DNA from: DATAEK01 sp036258055
GTDB taxonomy: Bacteria > Acidobacteriota > Vicinamibacteria > Vicinamibacterales > 2-12-FULL-66-21
Direction: 5' to 3'
Assembly: GCA_036258055.1 (NCBI GenBank)
Contig: DATAEK010000043.1
Span: 1 to 45,113, forward strand
DNA length: 45,113 nt
This document shows positions 8,613-16,804 of the stretch, piece after piece. How positions within the stretch are numbered: the first letter of the stretch is position 1; the number at the start of each line of letters is the position of its first letter. The position numbers and the translations under genes were made by a program. The notes under the pieces were generated by a model. It was not told the DNA's origin. It saw nothing but the letters and a program-made list of their open reading frames with translations, and did no database searches.

Positions 8613-9563
8613 ATGCGCAAGATTGCGGTCCCGGACGAGGGGATCGAATCGCTCTTCGGCAACTACGACGAGAATCTCAAGCACCTTGAAACGCAGTTCA
8701 ACGTCAGGATTCGCTCGAACGGTCACGAATTGATCGTCGAGGGGGATGCCGCTGACGTCGGGCGTGCGGAGCGTGTCCTCGACCAGCTCGTGGGACTCAT
8801 CCGCGGCGGCTACAAACTCGCGAAAGGCGACGTCAAGACGGCCGCGCAGCTCGTGGCGCAGGACGAAGCGGTTGACCTGGGAGACTACTTCGTCCGGGGC
8901 GGGCCGCGGACGTCAGGAAAGCGCCAGGTGCTGCCGAAGAGCGTCAATCAGCGGCGGTATCTGGACGCGATCGAAAAATTCGACATCGTCTTCGGGATCG
9001 GGCCGGCGGGCACCGGCAAGACCTACCTCGCGATGGCGCAGGCCGTCTCGGCCCTCCTGCAGAAGCGAGTCAGCCGCATCATCCTCGCGCGTCCCGCCGT
9101 CGAAGCGGGGGAGAAGCTCGGGTTCCTGCCCGGAGACCTCCAGGAGAAGGTGAACCCGTACCTGAGGCCGCTCTACGACGCGCTCTACGACATGATCGAG
9201 CTCGAGCGGGCGGAACGGCTTCTCGAGCGCGGAACGATCGAAGTCGCGCCGATTGCGTTCATGCGCGGACGGACCTTGAACGACGCGTTCGTCATTCTCG
9301 ACGAAGCCCAGAACACGACGTCCGAGCAGATGAAGATGTTCCTCACGCGGCTCGGATTCGGATCGAAGGCCGTCATCACGGGCGACGTGACGCAGATCGA
9401 TCTGCCGATCGGCCGGACTTCGGGGCTCGTCGAAGCCGTCAAGATCGTCGGCAACATCGAGGGAATTGCGTTCGTGCACTTCGACGAGCGGGACGTCGTC
9501 CGGCATCAGCTCGTTCAGCAGATCGTCAAGGCGTACGAATCGTACGGTGGATCCAGACAGTAG
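8613..9563 (+). CDS. PhoH-family ATPase (PhoL type)
   Basis: A 316-residue PhoH-like P-loop protein related to the N-terminal ATPase/helicase half of PhoH2 proteins and to YbeZ, which binds the rRNA-maturation factor YbeY. An N-terminal KH-like region (about 1-65) precedes the ATPase: Walker A GPAGTGKT at residues 130-137, and Walker B VILDEAQN near 226-233. The neighbours (ybeY, corC-type, era) form the classic ribosome-maturation cluster, so a role in rRNA processing or quality control is inferred. Start choice is not clean: the only strong Shine-Dalgarno, AAGGAG at 8581-8586, is 26 bases before ATG 8613, while an in-frame ATA lies 8 bases after it. I keep ATG. Its last 17 bases overlap ybeY. 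Confidence 0.93.
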   Translation: MRKIAVPDEGIESLFGNYDENLKHLETQFNVRIRSNGHELIVEGDAADVGRAERVLDQLVGLIRGGYKLAKGDVKTAAQLVAQDEAVDLGDYFVRGGPRTSGKRQVLPKSVNQRRYLDAIEKFDIVFGIGPAGTGKTYLAMAQAVSALLQKRVSRIILARPAVEAGEKLGFLPGDLQEKVNPYLRPLYDALYDMIELERAERLLERGTIEVAPIAFMRGRTLNDAFVILDEAQNTTSEQMKMFLTRLGFGSKAVITGDVTQIDLPIGRTSGLVEAVKIVGNIEGIAFVHFDERDVVRHQLVQQIVKAYESYGGSRQ

Positions 9564-10029
9564 ACGCGTACGGGTCGCCGTCACGGACGGACGGGGCCGT
9601 CCCGTACGCGCCGCCGGGCTGGCGAAGTGGCTGGAGTCCGTCGCGCCTGCTCGGGCGACAGGCGAGGTCGGCATCGCGCTCGTCGGTGACGCGGCTATCC
9701 GGGATCTCAACCGCCGTTACCGCAGAAAGGATCGGGCGACGGACGTCCTGGCCTTCCCCTCCGACGATGGCGAGCAGCTGGGAGACATCGTCATCGCGAC
9801 CGGGGTCGCCCACCGTCAGGCGCTCGAGGCCGGCCATTCCTACTCGGTTGAGCTTCGGGTCCTGGCCCTTCATGGTTTCTTGCACCTTCTCGGCTACGAT
9901 CACCACCATCCTGCTGACGGCGGTTTGATGTCCCGGGTCGAAGCGCGACTGCGACGCCGGGGCGGCCTGGGCGCCGGCCTGATCGAAAGGGCCTCCGGGA
10001 ACCGACCGCGCCGGCAGACGCGACGATGA
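9547..10029 (+). CDS. ybeY: Endoribonuclease YbeY (rRNA maturation factor)
   Basis: A 160-residue metal-dependent RNase needed for 16S rRNA 3'-end maturation and 70S quality control. The H3xH5xH zinc signature is intact: H109, H113 and H119 in HGFLHLLGYDH. The preceding NRRYRRKDRATDVLAFP block is also typical. The open frame extends upstream inside phoH, but that part has no family similarity; GTG at 9547 gives a protein starting just before the first conserved strand and overlaps phoH by 17 bases, implying translational coupling. The C-terminus is an arginine-rich tail. The stop overlaps the next gene's ATG (ATGA). Confidence 0.93.
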   Translation: MDPDSRRVRVAVTDGRGRPVRAAGLAKWLESVAPARATGEVGIALVGDAAIRDLNRRYRRKDRATDVLAFPSDDGEQLGDIVIATGVAHRQALEAGHSYSVELRVLALHGFLHLLGYDHHHPADGGLMSRVEARLRRRGGLGAGLIERASGNRPRRQTRR

Positions 10030-11276
10030 TCACGCTTCTGCTGCTGCTCGCCGTGGCCGCCGTCTACGTCGGCACGATCGAGACGGCGTTCAGCGCGCTC
10101 ATGCGGCTTTCGCTGCGCCTCATGGTCGAGCGGGGCGGACGGGATGACCGCCTGGGTTTCTACCTCGACGACCCCATTCAGCTGTTTGTCCCGGCCCGGC
10201 TGATGCTCGGGCTGATTTTCTCGCTGGCGACGGTGGTCATCGCCGTGCTGACGGGACGCACCGGCTTCCAATCAATCGGGATGCTGCTCCTGTTCGTGGC
10301 GGTGTTCATTCTTCTCTTCGAGCACGTGCTGCCGCTCATGATCGTCCGGCAGAATCCCGAGCGCATGCTGTCGCTGCTGTTGCCGCCGTTCGACGTTGCC
10401 GCGCGCTTCCTGCATCCGCTCACGGGCACGCTCGTCCGCCTCATCGTCGACACGCGCCGGGATCGGCAGGGCGTCACCACTGTCGCGGTGACCGAGGAGG
10501 AGCCGGGCGAGGCCGCGCACGCGTACCTCGACGCCGGAGAAGAGCAGGGTTTGATCGAAGGCGACGAGCGGCGGCTTCTGCAATCGATTGTCGACTTCGG
10601 CGATACGCTGGTTCGCGAGGTGATGACGCCGCGGCCCGACATCGTCGCGATCCCGGCGGACGCGACGCTTGACGAATTGCGCGCGCTCTTCCGCGAGCAG
10701 GAGTACTCGCGCATCCCGGTGTTCAAAGAGAACCTGGACAACATCCTCGGGATCGTCTTCGTGAAGGATTTGATTCAGCTGACGGGCGCGGAGGGCCAGG
10801 CTCACCCGATTGCGACCCTGGTTCGGCCGCTCGCGTTCGTGCCGGAAACGAAGCGGGTGCCGGAGCTGCTGAAAGAGTTTCAGCGCAAGCAGATGCAGAT
10901 CGCCATCGTCGTCGACGAGTACGGCGGCACGGCCGGCCTGGTCACGCTCGAAGATCTGCTCGAGGAGATCGTCGGCGAAATCCGGGACGAATACGACGTC
11001 GAGATCGAGCCGGTCGTCGACGAAGGCAATGGCTGCTGGGTCTTCAGCGCGAAGGTCAACATCAATCAGGTGCGGGACCGGCTGGGCGTCGAGATCGAGG
11101 CGGACGGCTTCGAGACGGTTGGCGGCTACGTGCTGTCACGGGTCGGCCGCGTACCTGCAGTTGGGGAGGCGTTCGAGCTCGATGGCATGCACGTCGAAGT
11201 GCTCGAAGCCGAGCGCCGGCGCATCCACAAGGTCCGCTTCCGACGAGCCACGCAAGCGCCGGTCGAGAGCCACTGA
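10026..11276 (+). CDS. CorC/HlyC-family membrane protein with CNNM and CBS domains
   Basis: A 416-residue protein of the TlyC/CorB/CorC group. The first 140 or so residues are a CNNM (DUF21) membrane domain with hydrophobic segments near 1-25, 58-78 and 82-108. Two CBS motifs follow (roughly 200-325; VREVMTPRPDIVAI and YSRIPVFKENLDNILGIV are recognisable), then a CorC/HlyC C-terminal domain (about 335-410). Such proteins are linked to Mg2+/Co2+ efflux or resistance; the old haemolysin name should not be read as toxin function. It is translationally coupled to ybeY, as is common for the phoH-ybeY-corC cluster. Confidence 0.9.
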   Translation: MITLLLLLAVAAVYVGTIETAFSALMRLSLRLMVERGGRDDRLGFYLDDPIQLFVPARLMLGLIFSLATVVIAVLTGRTGFQSIGMLLLFVAVFILLFEHVLPLMIVRQNPERMLSLLLPPFDVAARFLHPLTGTLVRLIVDTRRDRQGVTTVAVTEEEPGEAAHAYLDAGEEQGLIEGDERRLLQSIVDFGDTLVREVMTPRPDIVAIPADATLDELRALFREQEYSRIPVFKENLDNILGIVFVKDLIQLTGAEGQAHPIATLVRPLAFVPETKRVPELLKEFQRKQMQIAIVVDEYGGTAGLVTLEDLLEEIVGEIRDEYDVEIEPVVDEGNGCWVFSAKVNINQVRDRLGVEIEADGFETVGGYVLSRVGRVPAVGEAFELDGMHVEVLEAERRRIHKVRFRRATQAPVESH

Positions 11277-11279
11277 CGT

Positions 11280-11321
11280 GGATGGCAAATGGTAAATGGC
11301 AAATGGTAAAGGGTAGCTGGC
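11280..11321. repeat. Heptamer tandem repeat tract (aaatggY type)
   Basis: About six units of a 7-base repeat lie between corC and era: aaatggt (11287), aaatggc (11294), aaatggt (11301), then degenerating units to 11321. The tract is A-rich and stands out from the GC-rich surroundings. It is one of at least five 7-base repeat tracts with different unit sequences in this window. Confidence 0.7.
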
Positions 11322-11360
11322 AGGAGTAAATGGAAAAGCCCGGCGGCCGGCGGCACTGAG

Positions 11361-12278
11361 ATGCGGCATAGCGGCTACGTGTCTCTCGTCGGCCGGCCCA
11401 ACGCGGGAAAGTCGACCCTCCTCAACTCCCTCATCGGCGCCAAGGTCGCCATCGTCTCCGACAAACCGCAGACGACGAGGACGCGAATCCTGGGCGTGAA
11501 GACCTACGAGGAAAGCCAGATTGTCTTCGTGGACACGCCTGGAATCCACCGGCCGCTGCACCGTCTCAACGTGCGGATGGTGGACGCGGCGGTGGAGTCG
11601 ATGCGTGACGTGGACGTCATTGTGCTCGTCTTCGACGCCTCGAGCCGTCCGGGCCGGGGCGATGAGTACGTCTCCTCGCTCATTCACGACGTGCAGAAAC
11701 CTGTCGTTCTGGTGTTGAACAAGATCGACCTCATCGCGAAGCCGAAGCTCCTGCCGCTCATGGAGCGGGCGCGGACCTGGCACCCGTTTGCCGCGATTGT
11801 TCCCGTGTCGGCCCTCTCGGGCGACGGCGTCGAACGGCTCGAACAGGTCCTGCTCGAGCACCTGCCCGAAGGAGAGCCTGCCTACCCGGAGGATTACCTC
11901 ACCGATCAACCGGAGCGGACGCTCGTCGCGGAGACCGTCCGCGAGAAAGTGCTGACGCACACACACGCTGAATTGCCGTTCTCGACGGCGGTGGTGGTCG
12001 ATCAGTTCGACGAGTCGGATCGCGAACGGCTGCTCCGGTTGTACTGCACCATCTACGTCGAGCACGAGTCTCAGAAACCCATCGTCATCGGGCGGGGCGG
12101 AGAGATGCTGAAACGGATCGGGACCGAAGCCCGCCATGATCTCGAGAAGTTCTTCGAAACAAAAGTGTTCCTGGATTTGCGCGTGAAGGTGAACCCGGAC
12201 TGGCGCAACAACGAGCGCGCGCTCGACGAGATCGGCGTCCCTCGTACTGCGCGGCGACCCTCGAAACGCCGTCGCTAA
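11361..12278 (+). CDS. era: GTPase Era
   Basis: A 305-residue Era GTPase that binds the 3' end of 16S rRNA during 30S assembly. Seen: G1 GRPNAGKS near residue 12, G2 QTTR, G3 DTPG, G4 NKID and G5 SAL, followed by a C-terminal KH domain with KPIVIGRGGEMLKRIG. A basic tail (RRPSKRRR) ends the protein. It closes the phoH-ybeY-corC-era run after an 84-base gap filled by a heptamer repeat. Its TAA stop overlaps the TAG stop of the convergent metallo-beta-lactamase gene by sharing bases 12275-12278. Confidence 0.96.
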   Translation: MRHSGYVSLVGRPNAGKSTLLNSLIGAKVAIVSDKPQTTRTRILGVKTYEESQIVFVDTPGIHRPLHRLNVRMVDAAVESMRDVDVIVLVFDASSRPGRGDEYVSSLIHDVQKPVVLVLNKIDLIAKPKLLPLMERARTWHPFAAIVPVSALSGDGVERLEQVLLEHLPEGEPAYPEDYLTDQPERTLVAETVREKVLTHTHAELPFSTAVVVDQFDESDRERLLRLYCTIYVEHESQKPIVIGRGGEMLKRIGTEARHDLEKFFETKVFLDLRVKVNPDWRNNERALDEIGVPRTARRPSKRRR

Positions 12279-13150
12279 CCCTGGCCGTGTCCGGCGCGCT
12301 GCGCCGCGAGCTTCTCGTCGAAGGCTTTCCTCATTCGTTCGATCACGTCCCGGCACCCGCTGGGGTCGACGAACGCATCCTCGCCCTTGCCAGCAGCGGC
12401 GGCCGCCGCCTTGTCCGCACCGCGGAAAACGGAGGCGTGAGCGGTGAGGAACACATCGCACGGCAGCGCTTTCAGGACCATGAAGCTGCGCCGGTAGTCG
12501 GTCGCAATCGCCGGATACTTCTCGTTATCGACGAGCTTCGCGCCATCGTTCACGGTTGTACTGCCCATGAACATCACGTGCCGCACGCGTCCCAGCTTGT
12601 CCTGAGCCTCGAGGGTCCAGGTGGTTGTGCCTTGCGTGTGGCCAGGCGTCAGATGAGCAACCAGAGCCCGGCCACCCAGCCGCACGACCTCGCCGTCCTT
12701 GACGATGGCGTCGACGTGGACGGCATGGAAATAGAACTCGGGCCCGAACAAGTAATCGCCCTTGCCTCCCTGTTCGAGCAGCGGAGCGTCACCCGCCGAC
12801 GCCAGGACGCGCGCCCCCGTCAGTGCCTTCAGCTTTGCCAGCGCGCCCACGTGATCGAAGTGCGCTTGGGTCGTCAGGATGATGCGGACGTCCTTCACGT
12901 TGAATCCGAGTGCGCGGATGCTGTCGCTGATGCTCGCCGCGTTCTGCTCGACGCCGGTGTCGATGAGGATATGTCCGGCGGGGCTGGTGATGAGATAGGA
13001 CCCGAGGTCGACGGTGCCGACGTAGTAGATGCCGTCGAGGATCAGGTAGGGAGCAGTTCGCTCCGTCCATTCCTTCGGAGCACCCTGGAAAGTGAAGAGG
13101 GCCGTGGGCAGCGCGAGCGCCACCACAGCCCCCTGAATCAGACGCATCAT
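12275..13150 (-). CDS. Subclass B3-like metallo-beta-lactamase, Gln-first (GOB-like) metal site
   Basis: A 291-residue secreted metallo-hydrolase. Residues 1 to about 23 form a signal peptide. The metal ligands line up with subclass B3: Q95-x-H97-x-D99-H100 (TQAHFDH), H171 in TPGHTQG, and H238 in LTAHASVF. The first ligand is Gln where most B3 enzymes have His; the GOB enzymes share this Gln, and the segment from KYPAIATDY to AHASVF also looks GOB-like. Beta-lactamase activity is inferred, not shown: the same fold includes lactonases and other hydrolases. It lies on the minus strand after pirin and doxX, separated by a heptamer tract, and converges with era. Start ATG 13150; the next codon is also ATG. 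Confidence 0.85.
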   Translation of the reverse strand: MMRLIQGAVVALALPTALFTFQGAPKEWTERTAPYLILDGIYYVGTVDLGSYLITSPAGHILIDTGVEQNAASISDSIRALGFNVKDVRIILTTQAHFDHVGALAKLKALTGARVLASAGDAPLLEQGGKGDYLFGPEFYFHAVHVDAIVKDGEVVRLGGRALVAHLTPGHTQGTTTWTLEAQDKLGRVRHVMFMGSTTVNDGAKLVDNEKYPAIATDYRRSFMVLKALPCDVFLTAHASVFRGADKAAAAAAGKGEDAFVDPSGCRDVIERMRKAFDEKLAAQRAGHGQG

Positions 13151-13206
13151 GCGTCAAAGATACCCCGGATGACCGGACACCAGAAGTTTTCGGAACGTCG
13201 CCGGCC

Positions 13207-13241
13207 GCGAGCTGCGGACCGCAGACAGCGGACAGCGTTGT
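13207..13241. repeat. Heptamer tandem repeat tract (gcggaca type)
   Basis: Five 7-base units starting gcgagct (13207), gcggacc (13214), gcagaca (13221), gcggaca (13228) and gcgttgt (13235) lie between pirin and the metallo-beta-lactamase gene. The outer units are degenerate. Confidence 0.5.
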
Positions 13242-13245
13242 GCTC

Positions 13246-14148
13246 CTAGCGTCCTTTGATGAACGTGCCGTCCCGAAGCTCGGAGTACGCCCGCTGCAGC
13301 TCGGCCTCGGTGTTCATCACGATCGGTCCGTACCACGCGACGGGCTCCTCGATCGGCTTCCCCGAAACGAGCAGGAACCGAACGCCGTCATCGCCTGCCT
13401 GCACCACGATTTCGTCGCCGCTGTCGAAGAGCACGAGGGAGCGATCGCCCGTTTCACCCGAGCGGGATGACGCCTCTCCTACGTGCTCGGTGCGAACGCT
13501 GCGGGGCTCCGATGCATCGCGGAAGGTCGCGGATCCGGCGAACACGTAGGCAAACGCATGTCGCGCGTTTTCAATCGCCAGCCGCTTGCGCTGGCCCGGC
13601 GGCACTGAGACGTCGAGATAACGAGGGTCCGCGGCCACGCCGTCGACTGGTCCCGACTTCCCCCAGAAGTCACCGCAGATGATTCGAACGCGGGTGCCAT
13701 CGTCGTCAGTCACCTCAGGGATATCCTTCGACAGCACATCCTGGTAGCGCGGCTTCGTCATCTTCAGCGCCGAAGGAAGGTTGGCCCATAGCTGGAAGCC
13801 GTGCATGCGTCCCTGCGCGTCACCACGAGGCATCTCCTGGTGCAGGATGCCGCTTCCGGCCGTCATCCACTGGACGTCTCCCGCGCCGAGGTTGCCACGG
13901 TTGCCGAGGCTGTCACCGTGGTCGACCGTACCCGTGAGCACGTAGGTAATCGTCTCGATTCCCCGGTGAGGGTGCCACGGGAATCCGGCCAGGTAGTCCT
14001 CAGGACGTTCATTTCGAAAATCGTCGAGCAGCAGAAACGGATCGAAGTCGGACGTGTTGCCGAAGCCGAAGGCCCGGCGCAGCTTCACCCCCGCTCCTTC
14101 AATCGCGGGCTTGGACTGCACGACGCGTTTGATCGGTCGTACTGACAT
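13246..14148 (-). CDS. Pirin family protein (bicupin)
   Basis: A 300-residue pirin-type bicupin. The N-terminal cupin carries the metal-site residues in HPHRGIETITYVL and the later HQEMP; the C-terminal half is the pirin C-cupin. Family members include quercetin 2,3-dioxygenases and redox-sensitive regulators; which applies here cannot be told. The frame stays open upstream to 14247, but ATG 14148 has AAGGAG eight bases before it and begins at the conserved SVRPIKRVV, so I chose it. It is 43 bases downstream of doxX and very likely co-transcribed with it from the HxlR-controlled promoter, a common pirin/DoxX/HxlR grouping in oxidative or electrophile response. Confidence 0.92.
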   Translation of the reverse strand: MSVRPIKRVVQSKPAIEGAGVKLRRAFGFGNTSDFDPFLLLDDFRNERPEDYLAGFPWHPHRGIETITYVLTGTVDHGDSLGNRGNLGAGDVQWMTAGSGILHQEMPRGDAQGRMHGFQLWANLPSALKMTKPRYQDVLSKDIPEVTDDDGTRVRIICGDFWGKSGPVDGVAADPRYLDVSVPPGQRKRLAIENARHAFAYVFAGSATFRDASEPRSVRTEHVGEASSRSGETGDRSLVLFDSGDEIVVQAGDDGVRFLLVSGKPIEEPVAWYGPIVMNTEAELQRAYSELRDGTFIKGR

Positions 14149-14191
14149 CGTTTCTTTCTCCTTGCGAGCGTTACCCCGCTCGCGCGCGCGA

Positions 14192-14695
14192 TTACGCCGC
14201 TGCGTGAACCGTGGTGCGCCGAAGCGCGAGGTTAGCGACGCCGCCAATCACGCCTGCCGCGAGTACACCCCACGTCACGGCGGGTGTCCAGAGCGGGGTC
14301 AGACCGAACAGGGCGTCGAGCGAATATTGGCCGGGCCCGGTGAGGGCGAGCGCGGCAGCGCCGGCCGCGTAGAGGAGCGGCACCTCGATACCGTTGTCCA
14401 TTACGAAAAGCCCATTCTGCCAGTGCACGCTCACCGCGGCGACAATCATCACCGACAGCATCAGCGCCGGGCCGATGGGCCCGAGAAAACCGAGCGCGAC
14501 GAGCAGTCCGCTCGCGACTTCGGACACCGACGCGGCCGTTGCAAACACACGACCTGGCCGGAATCCCAGGCCTTCGAACATCCCTGAGACGGCCACGAGA
14601 CCGTGACCGCCGAACCACCCGAAGAGCTTCTGCGCGCCGTGCGCGGCCATCAACGGGCCGAGGACGACGCGCGCGAGAGCCAGTCCTGCATCCAT
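14192..14695 (-). CDS. DoxX family membrane protein
   Basis: A 167-residue small integral membrane protein with about four hydrophobic helices and the DoxX signatures ARVVLGPLMAAHGAQKLFGWFGG near the N-terminus and WQNGLFVMDNGIEVPLLY in the middle. DoxX proteins act in quinone-linked or thiol-stress redox reactions, but the exact reaction is unknown here. An upstream in-frame ATG at 14713 would place the GGAGG ribosome-binding site inside the gene; ATG 14695, with GGAGG six bases before it, is preferred. First gene of a doxX-pirin unit transcribed away from hxlR. Confidence 0.9.
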   Translation of the reverse strand: MDAGLALARVVLGPLMAAHGAQKLFGWFGGHGLVAVSGMFEGLGFRPGRVFATAASVSEVASGLLVALGFLGPIGPALMLSVMIVAAVSVHWQNGLFVMDNGIEVPLLYAAGAAALALTGPGQYSLDALFGLTPLWTPAVTWGVLAAGVIGGVANLALRRTTVHAAA

Positions 14696-14768
14696 GAGCA
14701 ACCTCCAATTCATTGCAATCGGCCAGGGGCGCCCACGAGCGGGCTACCTTCAGCCAATTTTGCAAGTA

Positions 14769-14798
14769 AATATAAATTATATAGTGACTATATGTCAA
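14769..14798 (-). promoter_or_regulatory. Sigma-70 promoter of doxX-pirin
   Basis: Read on the minus strand: a perfect -35 TTGACA (14798-14793), an 18-base spacer, and -10 TATATT (14774-14769). The region is strikingly AT-rich for this genome. The spacer is almost filled by the palindrome at 14779-14793, which would let a bound repressor block polymerase. Confidence 0.65.
14779..14793. promoter_or_regulatory. Palindromic operator candidate for the HxlR regulator
   Basis: A perfect 15-base palindrome, atatagt-g-actatat, centred on 14786, in the divergent spacer between doxX and hxlR and inside the doxX promoter. An outer inverted repeat, gcaagtaa (14762-14769) and ttacttgc (14803-14810), is nearly symmetric around the same centre. 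The size and position suit a dimeric winged-helix HxlR/MarR-like protein. Confidence 0.6.
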
Positions 14799-14847
14799 GA
14801 AGTTACTTGCCCGATGGGCATCGAGCGCGGTAATCTGGGGGCAGATC

Positions 14848-15234
14848 ATGCGGGAGACTCACGCCCACGCCCCGGAGCTGTGCACGCGCTTTCATCGCGC
14901 GAGCGAGCTGATCGGCCGCCGCTGGACCGGGGCGATCATCTTCGTGCTGCTGCGGTCCCGCTGTCGCTTCGCCACCTTGCGCGACGCCATCCCCGACATC
15001 ACCGATCGCATGCTCAGCGACCGTCTCCAGGAGCTCGAGCAGGAGGGCATCGTCGAGCGCACGGTTGTGCCGGAAACGCCGGTCAAGGTCGAGTACGCGC
15101 TCACGAAGAAAGGACGCGCCCTCGCGAGCGCCATCACGGCGATCACCGACTGGGCGCATAAGTGGATCGAGGAAGATCCGCCCGTCGCCAAACCCAAGGC
15201 CGAGACCAGTCCTCGCGCCCGGCGGCGCGCCTGA
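14848..15234 (+). CDS. HxlR-family winged-helix transcriptional regulator
   Basis: A 128-residue HxlR (DUF24) regulator. The HxlR domain spans about residues 10-105 with the typical ELIGRRWTGAIIFVLL, FATLRDAIPDITDRMLSDRLQELEQEGIVER helix-turn-helix, and a winged TPVKVEYALTKKG stretch. A single Cys at position 12 matches the N-terminal redox- or electrophile-sensing cysteine of many family members. The C-terminal 20 residues are basic and low in complexity. It is divergent from doxX-pirin, with the palindromic operator candidate between them, so I infer that it represses that unit and perhaps itself. The aldo/keto reductase follows 46 bases later on the same strand. Confidence 0.92.
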   Translation: MRETHAHAPELCTRFHRASELIGRRWTGAIIFVLLRSRCRFATLRDAIPDITDRMLSDRLQELEQEGIVERTVVPETPVKVEYALTKKGRALASAITAITDWAHKWIEEDPPVAKPKAETSPRARRRA

Positions 15235-15280
15235 CCGGCCTCCCGGTCCCCTCGTTCGAAACCCGGTCCCGCAATCCACG

Positions 15281-16099
15281 ATGGAAACCCGGACTCTCGG
15301 AAAAGCTGCGCTCGCCGTCCCGGTCATTGGCATGGGCACGTGGCAGACCCTGGACGTCCGCGGTGCCCGCGCAGAGGCGAATGCGCGTACCATCGTCGAC
15401 CACGCGCTTGACGCCGGCGCGCGGTTCTTCGATTCGTCACCGATGTATGGGGAGGCTGAACGCGTGCTCGGCCAGGCGCTCGACGGACGGCGCGAAGCGG
15501 CTCTTGTTGCGACCAAGGTCTGGGCCTCGACCGTCGCTCAAGGGCGTGCACAAATCGAACGGGCGCTCGCGTTCTTCGGCGGGCGGGTCGATCTCTATCA
15601 GGTTCACAATCTCCTGAGCTGGCGCGAGCAGCTGACGATGCTGGAAGCGCAGAAAAGCGAGGGGCGAGTCGGTTCGATTGGGGCGACGCATTACAGCCCG
15701 CGCGCGTTCGGCGAGCTGGCGGTAGTGATGAAGAGCGGGCGAGTGGATGCCGTGCAGATCCCCTATAACCCTCTCGAGCGGGAAGTCGAGCGCGAAATCC
15801 TGCCGCTCGCCGACGATCTCGGCCTTGGCCTGGTGGTGATGCGGCCGTTTGCACAGGGACCACTCGTCGCCGGGAAGACCCCGTCACCTTCGGACCTTGC
15901 CGCGCTCGCCTCCTTCGGCATCCGAACGTGGCCGCAGGCGCTGCTCAAGTGGATCCTCAGCGATCCGCGATGCCACGTCGCTATTCCTGCGACCTCCCAG
16001 CCGGCGCGCATGACGGAGAACGCCGCGGCCGGCGATCCACCGTGGTTCGGACCGGACGAGCGTGCCTACGTCGAACGGCTGGCGGCCCGCGTCCGGTAG
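15281..16099 (+). CDS. Aldo/keto reductase
   Basis: A 272-residue NAD(P)H-dependent TIM-barrel oxidoreductase. The catalytic tetrad is visible: D51 and Y56 (FFDSSPMYGEAE), K79 (VATKVW) and H109 (YQVHN). The open frame reaches upstream into hxlR, but the family sequence begins at METRTLGKAALAVPVIGMGTW, so ATG 15281 is the start. Downstream motifs (VGSIGATHYSP, QIPYNPLEREVE) fit the Tas/YajO-like branch. Lying right after an electrophile-type regulator, it may detoxify aldehydes; this is inference from context. Confidence 0.92.
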   Translation: METRTLGKAALAVPVIGMGTWQTLDVRGARAEANARTIVDHALDAGARFFDSSPMYGEAERVLGQALDGRREAALVATKVWASTVAQGRAQIERALAFFGGRVDLYQVHNLLSWREQLTMLEAQKSEGRVGSIGATHYSPRAFGELAVVMKSGRVDAVQIPYNPLEREVEREILPLADDLGLGLVVMRPFAQGPLVAGKTPSPSDLAALASFGIRTWPQALLKWILSDPRCHVAIPATSQPARMTENAAAGDPPWFGPDERAYVERLAARVR

Positions 16100-16183
16100 C
16101 CCTGCCAGCCCGGCCCGCTGATTCTGGAACTTTCGGTCCGCTCGAACTGAATAGACAATGAGCGCGTCGAGACAGCATCCCGA

Positions 16184-16804
16184 ATGGCTGTGCCCTTGCC
16201 CCACGATCAGGCGCCTGACGAGCAGTTGCTCCCGCGGATCGCGGCGGGGGACACGCAGGCTTTCGCGCTGCTGTTCCGGCGACGTCAGGCCGCGGTTTAT
16301 CGGTTTGCACTCCACATGGCCGGCACGCCGGCTGTCGCCGAAGACGTCACTCAGGACGTTTTCGTCGAGGTGATGCGGGTCGCGGCCCGCTATGAGCCCG
16401 GGCGATCGAACGTCATCTCCTGGCTCTACGGCATCGCTCGCAATTGCGCGCGACGGCGTCTCGAGCGCGACCGCAACCTCGAGCCGCTCACGGATCAGGA
16501 TGAACGCGACGATGCTGCGACGTTTGCGGTCCACCCCGATCCGTTGGGGGATCTCACTCGCGAGGAAAGCATCGCGAGGCTGCGGGAAGCGATTCTGAGC
16601 CTGCCGTTCCGCTACCGCGAAACCGTGGTGCTGTGCGATTTGCAGGAGCTCAGCTACGCCGAGGCGGCCGATGCGCTCGGGTGTCCCGTGGGCACGGTTC
16701 GATCGCGCCTCCATCGAGGCCGCGAGCTGCTCACCACGAAGCTGGCCGCCGAACGAAACTGGAAGACGCCTCTGAAGCTGCCAGGCGTCAGGAGCATTGC
16801 ATGA
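16184..16804 (+). CDS. ECF RNA polymerase sigma factor
   Basis: A 206-residue sigma-70 family factor of the extracytoplasmic-function group with region 2 (about 15-85; AFALLFRRRQAAVYRFALHM and AEDVTQDVFVEV) and region 4 (about 128-185; LPFRYRETVVLCDLQELSYAEAADALGCPVGTVRSRLHRGRELL). It directs polymerase to a regulon answering an envelope signal. The gene is translationally coupled (ATGA) to its probable anti-sigma factor, and that in turn to a secreted protein. A short basic tail of about 20 residues follows region 4. Confidence 0.93.
   Translation: MAVPLPHDQAPDEQLLPRIAAGDTQAFALLFRRRQAAVYRFALHMAGTPAVAEDVTQDVFVEVMRVAARYEPGRSNVISWLYGIARNCARRRLERDRNLEPLTDQDERDDAATFAVHPDPLGDLTREESIARLREAILSLPFRYRETVVLCDLQELSYAEAADALGCPVGTVRSRLHRGRELLTTKLAAERNWKTPLKLPGVRSIA

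Noticed and set aside
10026..11276. Haemolysin toxin function for the CorC/TlyC-like gene
   Set aside because: The domain set (CNNM, CBS pair, CorC/HlyC) and the phoH-ybeY-era context point to ion homeostasis; the haemolysin label is historical.
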